Shown: in pieces, positions 54,412 to 63,738 of the stretch
How positions within the stretch are numbered: position 1 is the stretch's first letter
Layout of the letters: every line of letters starts with the position of its first letter
DNA from: Sphingomonas phyllosphaerae 5.2
GTDB lineage: Bacteria; Pseudomonadota; Alphaproteobacteria; Sphingomonadales; Sphingomonadaceae
Reading direction: 5' to 3'
Length of the DNA: 64,000 nt
Assembly (NCBI RefSeq): GCF_000419605.1
Contig: NZ_ATTI01000001.1
Location: forward strand, 1,522,501-1,586,500
The notes under the pieces: model-generated
The model's database searches: none
Seen by the model: only the letters and a program-made list of their open reading frames with translations
Told to the model about the DNA's origin: nothing
Made by a program: the position numbers and the translations under genes

Positions 54412-56994
54412 CTAAAGCTTGGTTCGGAACGTGACGCCGTATCGTGCCGGCTGATTGTACGTGACAGTTCGACCCAGATAAGCGGTCACGCCCGCTCCGG
54501 ACGGAGCGGCGAGCAGCGCCTGCGAGATGATGTTGCGTTCGTCGGTCGCGTTGTTGGCGAAAAGCGATACATCGTATCTCCCGTCCTCCCATCGCAAACC
54601 GGCGCGAAGATTGAGATTCGACTGGCTTGGGACCTGGGTATAGAGCGATTGGGTCACCCCGGTGCCGTAAGATGTCGTGAAGCTGTATTGCGCGTAGCTG
54701 TACAACTCGCTGCGGGCACCGAGGCGCAGGTCCCACGACGGCGTGACCGAGAGCGCCCACTTCGGCGCATATGGCGCACGCTGGCCCGCGGCATCGATGT
54801 TGGCGACCCCATTGTAGCTGAGTTCCGCGGGGGCGGGGAGGGACGGTGCGCGTGTGTAGACGGCATCATTGTAGTTGCCGTCGAACGTCAGCCTGATCCC
54901 ACGGCCGAAATTGGCTGCGACGCTCCACTCGACGCCGCGCGCGCGGATGTCGCCCACGTTGGTCGCGCCGCGTTGCGGCGTCCCGTCCGGCAGGATGAAC
55001 GAGATCGAGGTCTGGAAGCCCTTCAGTTTTTCTTGATAGGCGGCCAGCGACAGTGTCACATGACCGTCTAGCAACGCGGCCTTGAGCCCTGCTTCAATGT
55101 TGGTCGTCGTTGTGGGCTGCACGGCCGGGGCAAGCGGGTTCAGCGCCCGGTTGTTCAGGTCGAGCCCGCCCGCCTGGAAGCCGGTGGCATAAGTGACATA
55201 GGTCGTAACGTCGGGCGTGACCTTGTACGACACGCTCGCAGTGCCGGAGAGATTGTCGTTCGAGGTGGCGATGTCGAGCGGATAGCCCGTCGCCGCGACC
55301 GCCGTCGGATAGCCGGGCAGCGTGTAGCCGCGCCCGGCATTGCGCTGCACGGCGTCAACCGCGTTGTAGAATGCCAACAGCTGCGCGTTGCTGATACCCG
55401 CCGGCAGGGCGGGCGGCATCCGACTGGTATCTACCGGGCTGCTGCCGTTCTTGCGATCATAGGTGTAGCGCAGGCCACCGGTGAGATCGAGCGCATCGGT
55501 GGCGTGCCAGATCGCCTGCCCATAAGCGGCGGCGGTACGGTTCTCGACCGTGGTGTCCTCGATGATCTGCGCCCCGGTCAGTTGTGCGCGGAAGGAAAGC
55601 GGGATCGGCGTGAAGGCGTTGCCGGCTACCGTGTTGTAGGCGTTGTACCACGGGATCACGTCCGCACCGAACTGGTGCACGACATAATGATCCTTCAGGC
55701 GCGAATAGTAGAAGAACGCGCCGACCTGCCAGTCGATGGTCTTGCGGCCCGACGAGGCAAGCCGCAGTTCCTGGCTGAATTGGTCGCTGTGGCTGATCGC
55801 CATGTTCTGGTAAATATCAATTGGCGAATTGTCGCTGTCCTGCGGCGGATCGAACGACCAGCGCCGCCAGGCGGTGATCGACGTGAGCCCGGCCCAGCCG
55901 AAGTCGTAGTCGGTCGTCACTGATATCCCGGCGTTGGTGGTACGCATCTGGTTGTAGCTGTTCGTGATGCTGGTGCGCGCATCAACCTGCGGCAGCCAGT
56001 TCTGCACGCCACCAAAGTCGGCGAGCCGCGCAAGGGCCGTGCGGGCGTTCGTCACCCGCGCCTGCTGCGCCGCAGTCGTGTTGATGCCCCAATTGCCCGG
56101 GCCGAAGAGTTCGATGATGCCACCGCCGGAGCTGAACCCGGAGGAACTGTCGCGCTCGATGTTGAGGTCGCCTGCGACGTTCACTTTCAACGCGCCTGCA
56201 TCGAGTAATAGTTGCTGGCGCACCCCCCACCGGCCGGTCCCCGCGGTCGTCGCCTCGTTCGTCGCGGTCGGCGCGTAGATGCCCTTTTGCAGGGCGGAGG
56301 CCCGGAAATCCGGTCGAAGCGGCGTATCGATCCACCCGTCGGCGCGGGTTCCGAAGGCGACGGTCCGGAACGCGACCGTATCGCTTATCGGCCCGGTCAG
56401 GATGACCTTGGCCTGCGCGAAGTCGTAGCGGCCGTAGGATAGTTCTACCGACTGGCTCGACGTGAAGCTGGGCTTGTTGAAGGTGATGTTGAGCGCACCG
56501 GCGGCGGCGTTGCGGCCGAACAGTGTCCCTTGTGGCCCGCGAAGCACCTCGAAACTCTGCACGTCGACGAGATCCTGTAGCACCTGTCCGGGGCGCGCCT
56601 GGTAGACGCCGTCGAAATAGACACCGATCGCATTGTCCAGCCCATCCGCCGCGGTCGGCGCGTATCCGATGCCGCGGATCGTGACGGAGAAGTTGCGCGG
56701 GTTGCCGCCGGTCGTGTTCAGGCCGGGCGTCTGGTCGACGATGCTCTGGAGATCGATCGTCCCCTTGCGCTCCAACGTCTCGCCGCTGATCGCCTGAATC
56801 GAGATCGGTACGTCGCGGATGTTTTCCGTACGGCGGCGGGCGGTCACCACGACATCGCCGGCGTCGGCGGCCGCATCGTCAACCACCGGTTCCCGTACAT
56901 CGTCGCCGGGTCGCGTCGCTGCCCACGCGATCGACGGCAGCGAAAGCGCGGCCGCGGAAGCGAGCAGGGCGGCCGGCAGGGCGGATCGGTTCAT
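54412..56994 (-). CDS. TonB-dependent receptor of the sulfonate locus
   Basis: 860 residues from ATG 56994, chosen because it starts a signal peptide (LPAALLASAAALSLPSIAWA) after GATGGGGGTC. The frame continues upstream to 58038 only as antisense of the aldo/keto reductase. The TonB box is DVVVTARRR, the plug carries PISIQAISGETLERKG, VTIRGIGY, VYFDGVYQAR and VLRGPQGTLFGRNAAAG, and the barrel ends GVTFRTKL. It stands divergent from the ssu-type operon with 165 bases between, so it probably imports a bulky organosulfonate or sulfate ester across the outer membrane. Confidence 0.9.
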   Translation of the reverse strand: MNRSALPAALLASAAALSLPSIAWAATRPGDDVREPVVDDAAADAGDVVVTARRRTENIRDVPISIQAISGETLERKGTIDLQSIVDQTPGLNTTGGNPRNFSVTIRGIGYAPTAADGLDNAIGVYFDGVYQARPGQVLQDLVDVQSFEVLRGPQGTLFGRNAAAGALNITFNKPSFTSSQSVELSYGRYDFAQAKVILTGPISDTVAFRTVAFGTRADGWIDTPLRPDFRASALQKGIYAPTATNEATTAGTGRWGVRQQLLLDAGALKVNVAGDLNIERDSSSGFSSGGGIIELFGPGNWGINTTAAQQARVTNARTALARLADFGGVQNWLPQVDARTSITNSYNQMRTTNAGISVTTDYDFGWAGLTSITAWRRWSFDPPQDSDNSPIDIYQNMAISHSDQFSQELRLASSGRKTIDWQVGAFFYYSRLKDHYVVHQFGADVIPWYNAYNTVAGNAFTPIPLSFRAQLTGAQIIEDTTVENRTAAAYGQAIWHATDALDLTGGLRYTYDRKNGSSPVDTSRMPPALPAGISNAQLLAFYNAVDAVQRNAGRGYTLPGYPTAVAATGYPLDIATSNDNLSGTASVSYKVTPDVTTYVTYATGFQAGGLDLNNRALNPLAPAVQPTTTTNIEAGLKAALLDGHVTLSLAAYQEKLKGFQTSISFILPDGTPQRGATNVGDIRARGVEWSVAANFGRGIRLTFDGNYNDAVYTRAPSLPAPAELSYNGVANIDAAGQRAPYAPKWALSVTPSWDLRLGARSELYSYAQYSFTTSYGTGVTQSLYTQVPSQSNLNLRAGLRWEDGRYDVSLFANNATDERNIISQALLAAPSGAGVTAYLGRTVTYNQPARYGVTFRTKL

Positions 56995-57159
56995 GCGAAG
57001 ACCCCCATCTTCTATATTCCTGATGTAATGAGGGTTTTGGGTCTCACATTCTAATCCCCATCGATTAACTAGGAAATCTTCGCGGTTGCCGTAGTTTTTC
57101 TGCGTCGCGGCTTTTTCGATCCAGTCCGACACTCCGGCCATCCAGACAGGAGGACGAGC

Positions 57160-58116
57160 ATGGCGAAGATCGGGGTGCTGGACGTAAGTACGCAGGGGTT
57201 CGGCGCGATGGGCCTGTCGCATGTCTATGGGCAGGCGGATGAAGCGGAGTCGATCCGTACCCTCCATGCCGCGATCGATCTTGGCATCACCTTCTTCGAC
57301 ACCGCCACCGCCTATGGCAAAGGGCATAATGAAGAGCTGCTCGGCCGTGCGATCGCCGGGCGGCGCCAGAAGCTGGTGATCGCCAGCAAGTTCACGCACG
57401 GACAGGACGGCGAGGGACGCCGCGTCTCCGCGCGCGCGGCGGTCGAGGCCAGTCTCCGGCGGCTCGCCACCGATCATATCGACCTCTACTATCTGCACCG
57501 CGTCGACCTGGACGTGCCGATCGAAGAGTCGGTCGGGGAGCTCGGCCAGCTCCGCGACGAGGGCAAGATCGGCGGCGTCGGGGTGTCCGAGGCGAGCGCG
57601 GCGCAGCTTCGCGCCGCGCATACAGTGACCCCGCTGACGGCGTTGCAAAGCGAATATTCGCTTTGGACGCGCGAGGTGGAGGCGGAAATCCTGCCGACCA
57701 CGCGTGCGCTCGGCATCGGCTTCGTCGCCTACAGCCCGCTCGGGCGCGGCTTCCTTGCCGGCGCGGGTCCGACCGAGGAGAACGACCGCAGGCGCATCCA
57801 CCCGCGCTTCGAAGCCGAGGCCGTAGCCGCGAACAGCCGCCGACGTCGAACGATCGAGGATGTGGCGGAACGGCTGCATGTATCGCCCGCGCAGGTCAGC
57901 CTCGCCTGGGTACTCGCCAAGGGTGTCGTGCCGATCCCGGGCACGCGGACGGTCCGACATCTCGAGGAAAATTGGGCGGCGAACCGTATCGAGTTGGACG
58001 CGGCGACGATCGAGGAACTGGAAACCGCGTTTCCGCACGGCACCACGACCGGCGATCGCTACCCGGCGGAGCAGATGAAGGTCGTGCCGGCAGCGCCTGC
58101 GGCTGCGCTGGCCTGA
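57160..58116 (+). CDS. Aldo/keto reductase
   Basis: 318 residues, preceded by AGGAGGACGAGC. The catalytic tetrad fits the family: Asp and Tyr in FFDTATAYGKGHNEE, Lys in VIASKF, His in YYLHRVD. The nucleotide site is IPGTRTVRHLEENW near the C-terminus. It is the first gene of the sulfonate operon, overlapping the SsuA gene start (TGATG), so it probably acts on a carbonyl product formed when the sulfonate is cleaved, since alkanesulfonate monooxygenase releases an aldehyde. This role is inference from position. Confidence 0.85.
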   Translation: MAKIGVLDVSTQGFGAMGLSHVYGQADEAESIRTLHAAIDLGITFFDTATAYGKGHNEELLGRAIAGRRQKLVIASKFTHGQDGEGRRVSARAAVEASLRRLATDHIDLYYLHRVDLDVPIEESVGELGQLRDEGKIGGVGVSEASAAQLRAAHTVTPLTALQSEYSLWTREVEAEILPTTRALGIGFVAYSPLGRGFLAGAGPTEENDRRRIHPRFEAEAVAANSRRRRTIEDVAERLHVSPAQVSLAWVLAKGVVPIPGTRTVRHLEENWAANRIELDAATIEELETAFPHGTTTGDRYPAEQMKVVPAAPAAALA

Positions 58117-59213
58117 TGCCTGGCGTCGCCTCCCGCTGGCCCAGGGGCTCGCTTGGGCTGGCGAGCATCGTGGCCGTGTCGCTTGCGCTGCTGGTGCTGT
58201 TTGCGCCGGCGCGCCGCGCGACGGCCGGCAGGGAAGGACTGGCGCTGAGCGCGCCGTTACCGGATCGCGTGCCGCCGGGTGTCGTGTTGCGGGTCGGCGA
58301 TCCCGTCACCCGCTGGGTGTTCGAACGCAACGGCTGGGACAAGCAATTGCCCTTCCGGATCGAATGGGCGGAGATCACCGGTGGACCCGACGTGACGGAG
58401 GCGTTCCATGCGGGCGTGCTCGACGTCGGCTTCGGCGCCAGCGTGCCGCCGATCCATGCCGTGTGGATGGGCATTCCGGCGCGCATCATCGCCTTCCGCG
58501 AATATGCGGATCGCGATCGTCGGCAGGCTTGGGTGTTCGGCATCGCGCCCAAGTCTAAGATTCGCGTCTTGAGCGACCTGCGCGGCAAGCGGATCGCTTT
58601 CAGCCCCAGCCAGGTGCAGGGGCAGGTGGTGATCGAAACGCTGAATGCGATCGGCATCGGGCGCGACGAAGTGACGCTGGTCGAACTGCCATCCAGCATC
58701 GGCGGCGACGTCTATACCAACGCGCTGGCGTCCGGCGCGATCGACGCCGCGCCGATCCGCAACGACCTGGTGGCGCAGCGCTACCTGCGCGATTACGGCC
58801 CGGACGGCGCGCACACTCTTCCGCATCCGCCGTTTCGCGACGACGGCACGAACGTCTATGTTCCCGAGGCGACGCTGACGGATCGCGGCAAGGCGGCAGC
58901 GCTGCGGGTCTTCGTGCGCTACTGGGGCCTCGCGCAGGCGTGGGCCAATGCGCATCCCGACGAACTGGCGCGCGGTTACTTCGCCGCGAAGCGTGGCCTG
59001 CCCGCCGCCGACGCGCTCGTTTCGGCACGCTACATCACCAACGTCTCGGTACCGCGCGATTGGACGGGGGCGACCGCCTACGAACAGGCGACGATCGACA
59101 CGCTCGCTCCCGAAACGAAACGGCCGCACCTCGACGCAGCAACGCTGTTCGATCGCCGGTTCGAGAGGATCGCCGGCGACGCCGCCGCCCCACCAGGAGG
59201 AACGCGCTCATGA
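58116..59213 (+). CDS. ssuA: Aliphatic sulfonate ABC transporter, substrate-binding protein
   Basis: 365 residues. The N-terminus has a membrane/signal segment (LASIVAVSLALLVLFAPARRA). The mature part follows the SsuA/TauA plan: WAEITGGPDVTEAFHAGVLD, GFGASVPPIHAVWMG, and LSDLRGKRIAFSPSQVQGQV, plus RNDLVAQRYLRDYG. It binds the substrate in the periplasm and hands it to the SsuC permease. Its stop overlaps the permease start (ATGA). Nitrate, taurine or aromatic sulfonates are alternative ligands, but the SsuD downstream favours sulfonates. Confidence 0.85.
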   Translation: MPGVASRWPRGSLGLASIVAVSLALLVLFAPARRATAGREGLALSAPLPDRVPPGVVLRVGDPVTRWVFERNGWDKQLPFRIEWAEITGGPDVTEAFHAGVLDVGFGASVPPIHAVWMGIPARIIAFREYADRDRRQAWVFGIAPKSKIRVLSDLRGKRIAFSPSQVQGQVVIETLNAIGIGRDEVTLVELPSSIGGDVYTNALASGAIDAAPIRNDLVAQRYLRDYGPDGAHTLPHPPFRDDGTNVYVPEATLTDRGKAAALRVFVRYWGLAQAWANAHPDELARGYFAAKRGLPAADALVSARYITNVSVPRDWTGATAYEQATIDTLAPETKRPHLDAATLFDRRFERIAGDAAAPPGGTRS

Positions 59214-60070
59214 ACGCTTACCCCGAGGACCTTCACGTGCGGCTGCGCCCCGCCGGCGTGGTGCGTGTCCGAACCGTGTCGACGCCAGCGGCGCAACCGG
59301 GCCTCGGCCCGGGCAAGCCGCTGCGCTACGGTACGTTGCTCGGGCCTGTGCTGCTGCTCGTCTACTGGACGGTGCTGTCGGCGACCGGTTGGCTTGATCC
59401 GCGGATGCTGCCCGCGCCCTGGACGGCGTTGACGACGGCGGCCGAATTGATCCGCGACGGGCGCTTGCAGGAAAATCTCGCGGTCTCGACTTGGCGGGCG
59501 ATGGCAGGGCTGGGGCTCGGCGTCGCGATCGGCGCGACGCTCGCCATATTGTCCGGGCTGTCGCTGCTGGGTGGCTACGTGATCGACGGATTGGTGCAGA
59601 TCAAGCGCGGTATCCCGACGCTGGCGCTGATCCCGTTCATGATCCTGTGGCTGGGCATCGGCGAGACGATGAAGGTGACGCTGATCGCCACGGCGGTGTT
59701 CTTCCCGGTCTACATCAACACGCACAATGCGCTGCGGGCGATCGACATCCGTCATGTCGAGCTTGCCGAGACGGTGCGGCTCAGCCGCTGGCAGTTTCTG
59801 CGGCACGTCGTCGTGCCCGGCTCGCTGCCGGGCTTCCTCACCGGACTGCGCTTCGGCGTCACGTCATCGTGGCTGGCGCTCGTGGTCGTGGAGCAACTGA
59901 ACGCAACGAGCGGGATCGGCTACATGGTCATGCTTGCGCGCAATTACGCGCAAAGTGACGTGATGCTGGTCGGCCTCGTCGTCTATGCGCTGCTGGGCTT
60001 CGGGTCGGATGCGCTGGTGCGCCAGATCGAAAGGCGCGCGCTCGGCTGGCGCCGGACGCTCGGTCGATGA
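59210..60070 (+). CDS. ssuC: Aliphatic sulfonate ABC transporter permease
   Basis: 286 residues; CCAGGAGGAACGC precedes the ATG. About six membrane segments are visible (for example LLGPVLLLVYWTVLSATG, MAGLGLGVAIGATLAILSGL, VTLIATAVFFPVYIN). The inner-membrane coupling motif is VELAETVRLSRWQFLRHVVV followed by PGSLPGFLTGLR, of the EAA type. It overlaps the ATPase gene by 4 bases. The N-terminal 35 residues are a hydrophilic extension. Confidence 0.88.
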   Translation: MNAYPEDLHVRLRPAGVVRVRTVSTPAAQPGLGPGKPLRYGTLLGPVLLLVYWTVLSATGWLDPRMLPAPWTALTTAAELIRDGRLQENLAVSTWRAMAGLGLGVAIGATLAILSGLSLLGGYVIDGLVQIKRGIPTLALIPFMILWLGIGETMKVTLIATAVFFPVYINTHNALRAIDIRHVELAETVRLSRWQFLRHVVVPGSLPGFLTGLRFGVTSSWLALVVVEQLNATSGIGYMVMLARNYAQSDVMLVGLVVYALLGFGSDALVRQIERRALGWRRTLGR

Positions 60071-60837
60071 GCGCTTTGGCAGAAGCGCCCGCGGTGCGGG
60101 TTCGCAATCTCGTCCGTACCTTCACGACCAAGGGCGTGCTGGACGGTCTGGATCTCGATATCGCGCCGGGCGAGTTCGTCGCGCTGCTGGGCCGCAGCGG
60201 CTCGGGAAAGAGCACGTTGCTGCGCGCGCTCGCCGGGATCGACCACGAGGCGGAGGGCAGCGGCGAGATCATCCTGCCGGAGCGCCTGTCCGTCATTTTC
60301 CAGGATGCGCGACTGCTGCCGTGGATGCGGGTGCTCGACAACGTGCTGCTCGGCATGCCGGGCCGGTACGAACGCGGTCGCGAGGCACTGGCGGAGGTCG
60401 GGCTGGCGGGGCGGGAACAGGCGTGGCCGCATGAGCTTTCGGGCGGAGAGCAGCAACGCGTTGCGCTTGCCCGCGCGCTGGTGCGTGAACCGGAATTGCT
60501 GCTGGCGGACGAACCGTTCGGTGCGCTGGACGCGCTCACCCGCATCCAGATGCACGCACTGCTGCGTCGGCTCTCGGAACTTCATGATCCCGCAGTGCTG
60601 CTGGTGACGCACGACATCGACGAGGCGATCCTGCTCGCCGACCGCATCGTCCTGCTCGGCGAGGGCCGGCTGCTCGCCGACCTTGCCGTGGCACTGCCGT
60701 CCGGTGCCGCTGCCCGTCGCGAGCGGATCGCGGAGTTGCGGGCACTGCTTCGCAAGCTCCTCGGAGTTGAGGATCCGCCCGTCGATCTGGATGAGCGAGC
60801 GGTGCCCGTCGCAGCAGTCGGCGGCCGTCATGCGTGA
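60067..60837 (+). CDS. ssuB: Aliphatic sulfonate ABC transporter ATP-binding protein
   Basis: 256 residues. Walker A GRSGSGKST, Q-loop VIFQDARLLPW, signature LSGGEQQR, Walker B LLLADEPFGALD and H-loop LLVTHDIDEAI are intact. The LLPW after the Q-loop is characteristic of the nitrate/sulfonate/taurine importers. It powers SsuAC and overlaps the next gene by 8 bases. Confidence 0.9.
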   Translation: MSALAEAPAVRVRNLVRTFTTKGVLDGLDLDIAPGEFVALLGRSGSGKSTLLRALAGIDHEAEGSGEIILPERLSVIFQDARLLPWMRVLDNVLLGMPGRYERGREALAEVGLAGREQAWPHELSGGEQQRVALARALVREPELLLADEPFGALDALTRIQMHALLRRLSELHDPAVLLVTHDIDEAILLADRIVLLGEGRLLADLAVALPSGAAARRERIAELRALLRKLLGVEDPPVDLDERAVPVAAVGGRHA

Positions 60838-61678
60838 TGCGCGTCCCGCCCCCGTGCCCGACGTGGCGGCTGGCGAGGTGCGCTTCCAGGACCGCTACCG
60901 CGATGCGCTCGACCAACCCTCCGAGTGGAACGAGACCCTCGACACGCTGCTGTCGCACCGGTCGGTACGCGCGTATCTGCCCGATCCAGTGCCGGCGGGG
61001 ACGGTCGAACTGCTCGTCGCCGCGGCGCAGTCGGCGGCGAGCTCGTCCAATCTTCAGCCGTGGAGCGTTATCGCCGTCGAGGACCCCGCGCGCAAGGCGC
61101 GGCTGGCGACGCTCGCGGGTGGGCAGCGTCAAATCCTTCAGGCGCCCTTGCTTCTCCTGTGGATCGTCGATCATCACCGGCTCGCCCGCAACGGAGAGCG
61201 GCTGGATACACCGGCTAGTGGGTTGCACTTTCTGGAGAGCTTCCTGCTCGGCGCGGTGGATACCTCGCTCGCGGCACAGAATGCGGTGGTCGCGCTGGAA
61301 TCAATCGGGCTGGGCAGCTGTTACATCGGCGGCATCCGCAATCGACCGGCCGAAGTGGCCGCCGAACTCGGACTGCCGCGACGCACCTTCGCCTTGTTCG
61401 GGCTGACAGTGGGCTATCCCGATCCGGCGACGCCGGCAGCGGTGAAGCCCAGGCTGCCGCAAGAAGCGGTGCTGTTCCGCGAGCGCTATGACACGGACGA
61501 CAGCGCCGCGGCGGTCGCCGCCTACGATCGGCGGCTGCGCAGCTTTCAACGCGAACAGCGCATGGTCGAGCGCGACTGGAGCGAGCAGGCCAGCCAGCGC
61601 GTGCGCGGCGCCGAGGCACTCGCCGGCCGCGACCGGCTGCGCGCGACGCTCAACCACCTCGGTTTCCGGCTCGATTAG
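60830..61678 (+). CDS. NfsA-type nitroreductase / flavin reductase
   Basis: 282 residues from ATG 60830, overlapping the end of ssuB. FMN-binding motifs of the nitroreductase fold are LSHRSVRAYLPDPVPAGTVE, AAQSAASSSNLQPWSVIAVE, and ESIGLGSCYIGGIRNRPAEV, then LFGLTVGYPD. NfsA/Frp-type proteins reduce FMN with NADPH. Alkanesulfonate monooxygenase needs free reduced FMN, usually from SsuE; no ssuE-like gene is in this operon, so this protein is the likely supplier. The alternative is a reductase acting on the sulfonate itself. Confidence 0.85.
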   Translation: MRDARPAPVPDVAAGEVRFQDRYRDALDQPSEWNETLDTLLSHRSVRAYLPDPVPAGTVELLVAAAQSAASSSNLQPWSVIAVEDPARKARLATLAGGQRQILQAPLLLLWIVDHHRLARNGERLDTPASGLHFLESFLLGAVDTSLAAQNAVVALESIGLGSCYIGGIRNRPAEVAAELGLPRRTFALFGLTVGYPDPATPAAVKPRLPQEAVLFRERYDTDDSAAAVAAYDRRLRSFQREQRMVERDWSEQASQRVRGAEALAGRDRLRATLNHLGFRLD

Positions 61679-61712
61679 CCATCCTTCCCGACCCCACCAG
61701 CACGGAGTTCCC

Positions 61713-62837
61713 ATGTCGAACGCATCCGAATATCTCTGGTATATCCCCAACCAGCTCGAGGGCGGCCATCGCGGCGACGTCTCCGAAGGCGACCCCGCCA
61801 GCCTGGACACGCTGACCCGACATGCGCTGTCGCTGGAGCGACACGGCTGGGACGGGGCGCTGATCGGAACGAGCTGGGGTCGGCCCGACACGTTCACCGT
61901 GGCGACTGCGCTCGCGGCGCGGACGAGCAGCTTCGAGCCGCTGATCGCGATCCGTCCGGGTTACTGGCGACCGGCGAATTTCGCCTCTGCCGCTGCGACG
62001 CTCGACCAGTTGAGCGGCGGGCGCGTGCGCATCAACATCGTGTCCGGGCAGGACAATCTTGCCGCTTATGGTGACAGCGAGGGTGACCAGGCGCATCGCT
62101 ACGGCCGGACGAAGGAGTTCATGCGGCTGGTGCGCCGGCTCTGGACCGAGACGGACGTGACGTTCGACGGCGAACACTTCCAGGTCGCAGGATCGACGGT
62201 GACGCCGCGGATCACGCCGCGGCAGACGGCGCAGGGCACAAGGCTTCATCCGCGCCTGTACTTCGGCGGCGCCTCGCCAGCTGCGGAGCGTGTAGCGGCG
62301 ACGGAGGCGGACGTGCAGCTGTTCTGGGGCGAACCGCTCGACGGTGTCGCGGAGCGGATCGCGCGGCTCAAGCGGCTTAGCCGCGATCTCGACCGCGATC
62401 TGCCGCCGCTCGAATTCGGCCTGCGGATTACCACGCTGGTTCGCGACACCAACGAGCAAGCGTGGGCCGATGCCGAGGCGAAAGTGGATGCGATGGCCGC
62501 CGCACAGGGCGTCGTCGACGAGCATCGCCGTGCCAAGGCGGTCGGGCAGCAACGCCTGCTGGACCTGCACAGCCGCGGCGAGGTACTCGACGACAATCTC
62601 TACACCGCCCCGGGTCGCTACGGCGGAGGCGGCGCGGGGACGACCTGGCTGGTGGGGTCGGCCGAGGATGTCGCACGTTCGCTGCGCAAGTACCGCGAGC
62701 TCGGGGTCACCACCTTCGTGCTTTCCGACACTCCTTACCTTGCCGAGATCGGGCGGCAGGGCGATCAGTTGCTCCCGCTGCTGCGGGATCGTCCCGTCAA
62801 AACCGGTCAGCCGCACGAAACCCTGTCGGTGGCGTGA
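61713..62837 (+). CDS. ssuD: FMNH2-dependent alkanesulfonate monooxygenase
   Basis: 374 residues, close to the 380 of SsuD. It begins EYLWYIPNQLEGGHRGD and continues with GTSWGRPDTFTVATALAART, ALIAIRPGYWRPANFASAAA-like sequence, RVRINIVSGQDNLAAYGDSE, HRYGRTKEFM and FGGASPAAERVAA, all in SsuD order. The enzyme is a bacterial-luciferase-type monooxygenase that splits the C-S bond to sulfite and an aldehyde. It ends the operon, 34 bases after the flavin reductase. The starting residues differ enough from E. coli SsuD that the preferred chain length is open. Confidence 0.88.
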   Translation: MSNASEYLWYIPNQLEGGHRGDVSEGDPASLDTLTRHALSLERHGWDGALIGTSWGRPDTFTVATALAARTSSFEPLIAIRPGYWRPANFASAAATLDQLSGGRVRINIVSGQDNLAAYGDSEGDQAHRYGRTKEFMRLVRRLWTETDVTFDGEHFQVAGSTVTPRITPRQTAQGTRLHPRLYFGGASPAAERVAATEADVQLFWGEPLDGVAERIARLKRLSRDLDRDLPPLEFGLRITTLVRDTNEQAWADAEAKVDAMAAAQGVVDEHRRAKAVGQQRLLDLHSRGEVLDDNLYTAPGRYGGGGAGTTWLVGSAEDVARSLRKYRELGVTTFVLSDTPYLAEIGRQGDQLLPLLRDRPVKTGQPHETLSVA

Positions 62838-62991
62838 TCCCGGCATAGGAGACCGCGGCGACGGAGCCTCCGGATCGAACGAGCTCGCCGCGCGTCGGGA
62901 CGCCGGGCCGTGGCGGGTTCGTGGGCCTCGAGCGCGGACGCTCAAAGCCCTATGGAGCGCGTCGTACTGCAAAGATCCAAGGAGACTGACT

Positions 62992-63738
62992 ATGAAGACC
63001 GCGATTGTCACCGGCGCCACCTCCGGGATCGGCCAGGCGACCACGAAGGCGCTGGTGGATGCGGGCTGGCAAGTGATCGCCACCGGCCGACGTGCCGACA
63101 GGCTCACCGCGTTGGTAGAGGAATATGGCGATCGCGTGCACGCCGCCGTCTTCGACATCCGCGACGATGCGGCACGCGACGCCGCGCTCGACGTGTTGCC
63201 GACGTCGTTTCGCGGCATCGACCTGCTGGTCAACAACGCCGGTCTCGCGCTGGGCACCAGCGCGGCGCAGAGCGCTGATCTCGACCAATGGCGCACGATG
63301 ATCGACACCAACGTCACCGCCCTCGTCTCGATCACGCACCGGCTGCTGCCCGGGCTTATCGAGCGCAAGGGTGGGATCGTGAACATCGCGTCGGTTGCGG
63401 GCACCTACCCCTATCCGGGCGGCAACGTATATGGCGGCACCAAAGCCTTTGTGCAGCAGTTCACGCTGAACCTGCGCTCGGACCTCCACGGCACGGGCGT
63501 CCGTGTCAGCGCGATCGATCCGGGAATGGTGGAGACCGAGTTCACGCTTGTACGTACCAGCGGCGACGAGAGCGCTTCCGACACGCTCTACGCCGGTGCG
63601 GAGCCGATGACCGCCGAGGACATCGCGGCGACCGTGCTGTGGATCGCGACGCTGCCGCCGCACCTTAATATCAATCGCCTCGAGCTGATGCCGGTTACGC
63701 AGTCGTTCTCCGGATTCCAGGTCGCGAGGAAGAGCTGA
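62992..63738 (+). CDS. SDR-family oxidoreductase (YdfG-like)
   Basis: 248 residues, preceded by AAGGAGACTGACT. The cofactor loop is TGATSGIG with an Arg-rich ATGRRADRL for NADP preference; NNAG, the Ser in VNIASVAG and Tyr-x-x-x-Lys in GNVYGGTKAFVQ are intact, followed by IDPGMVETEF. These match NADP-dependent 3-hydroxy acid/serine dehydrogenases of the YdfG type. It lies 154 bases after ssuD on the same strand and may or may not belong to the sulfonate set. Confidence 0.85.
   Translation: MKTAIVTGATSGIGQATTKALVDAGWQVIATGRRADRLTALVEEYGDRVHAAVFDIRDDAARDAALDVLPTSFRGIDLLVNNAGLALGTSAAQSADLDQWRTMIDTNVTALVSITHRLLPGLIERKGGIVNIASVAGTYPYPGGNVYGGTKAFVQQFTLNLRSDLHGTGVRVSAIDPGMVETEFTLVRTSGDESASDTLYAGAEPMTAEDIAATVLWIATLPPHLNINRLELMPVTQSFSGFQVARKS

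Noticed and set aside
56995..58038. N-terminal extension of the sulfonate TonB receptor frame
   Set aside because: It precedes the signal peptide and lies antisense to the aldo/keto reductase.
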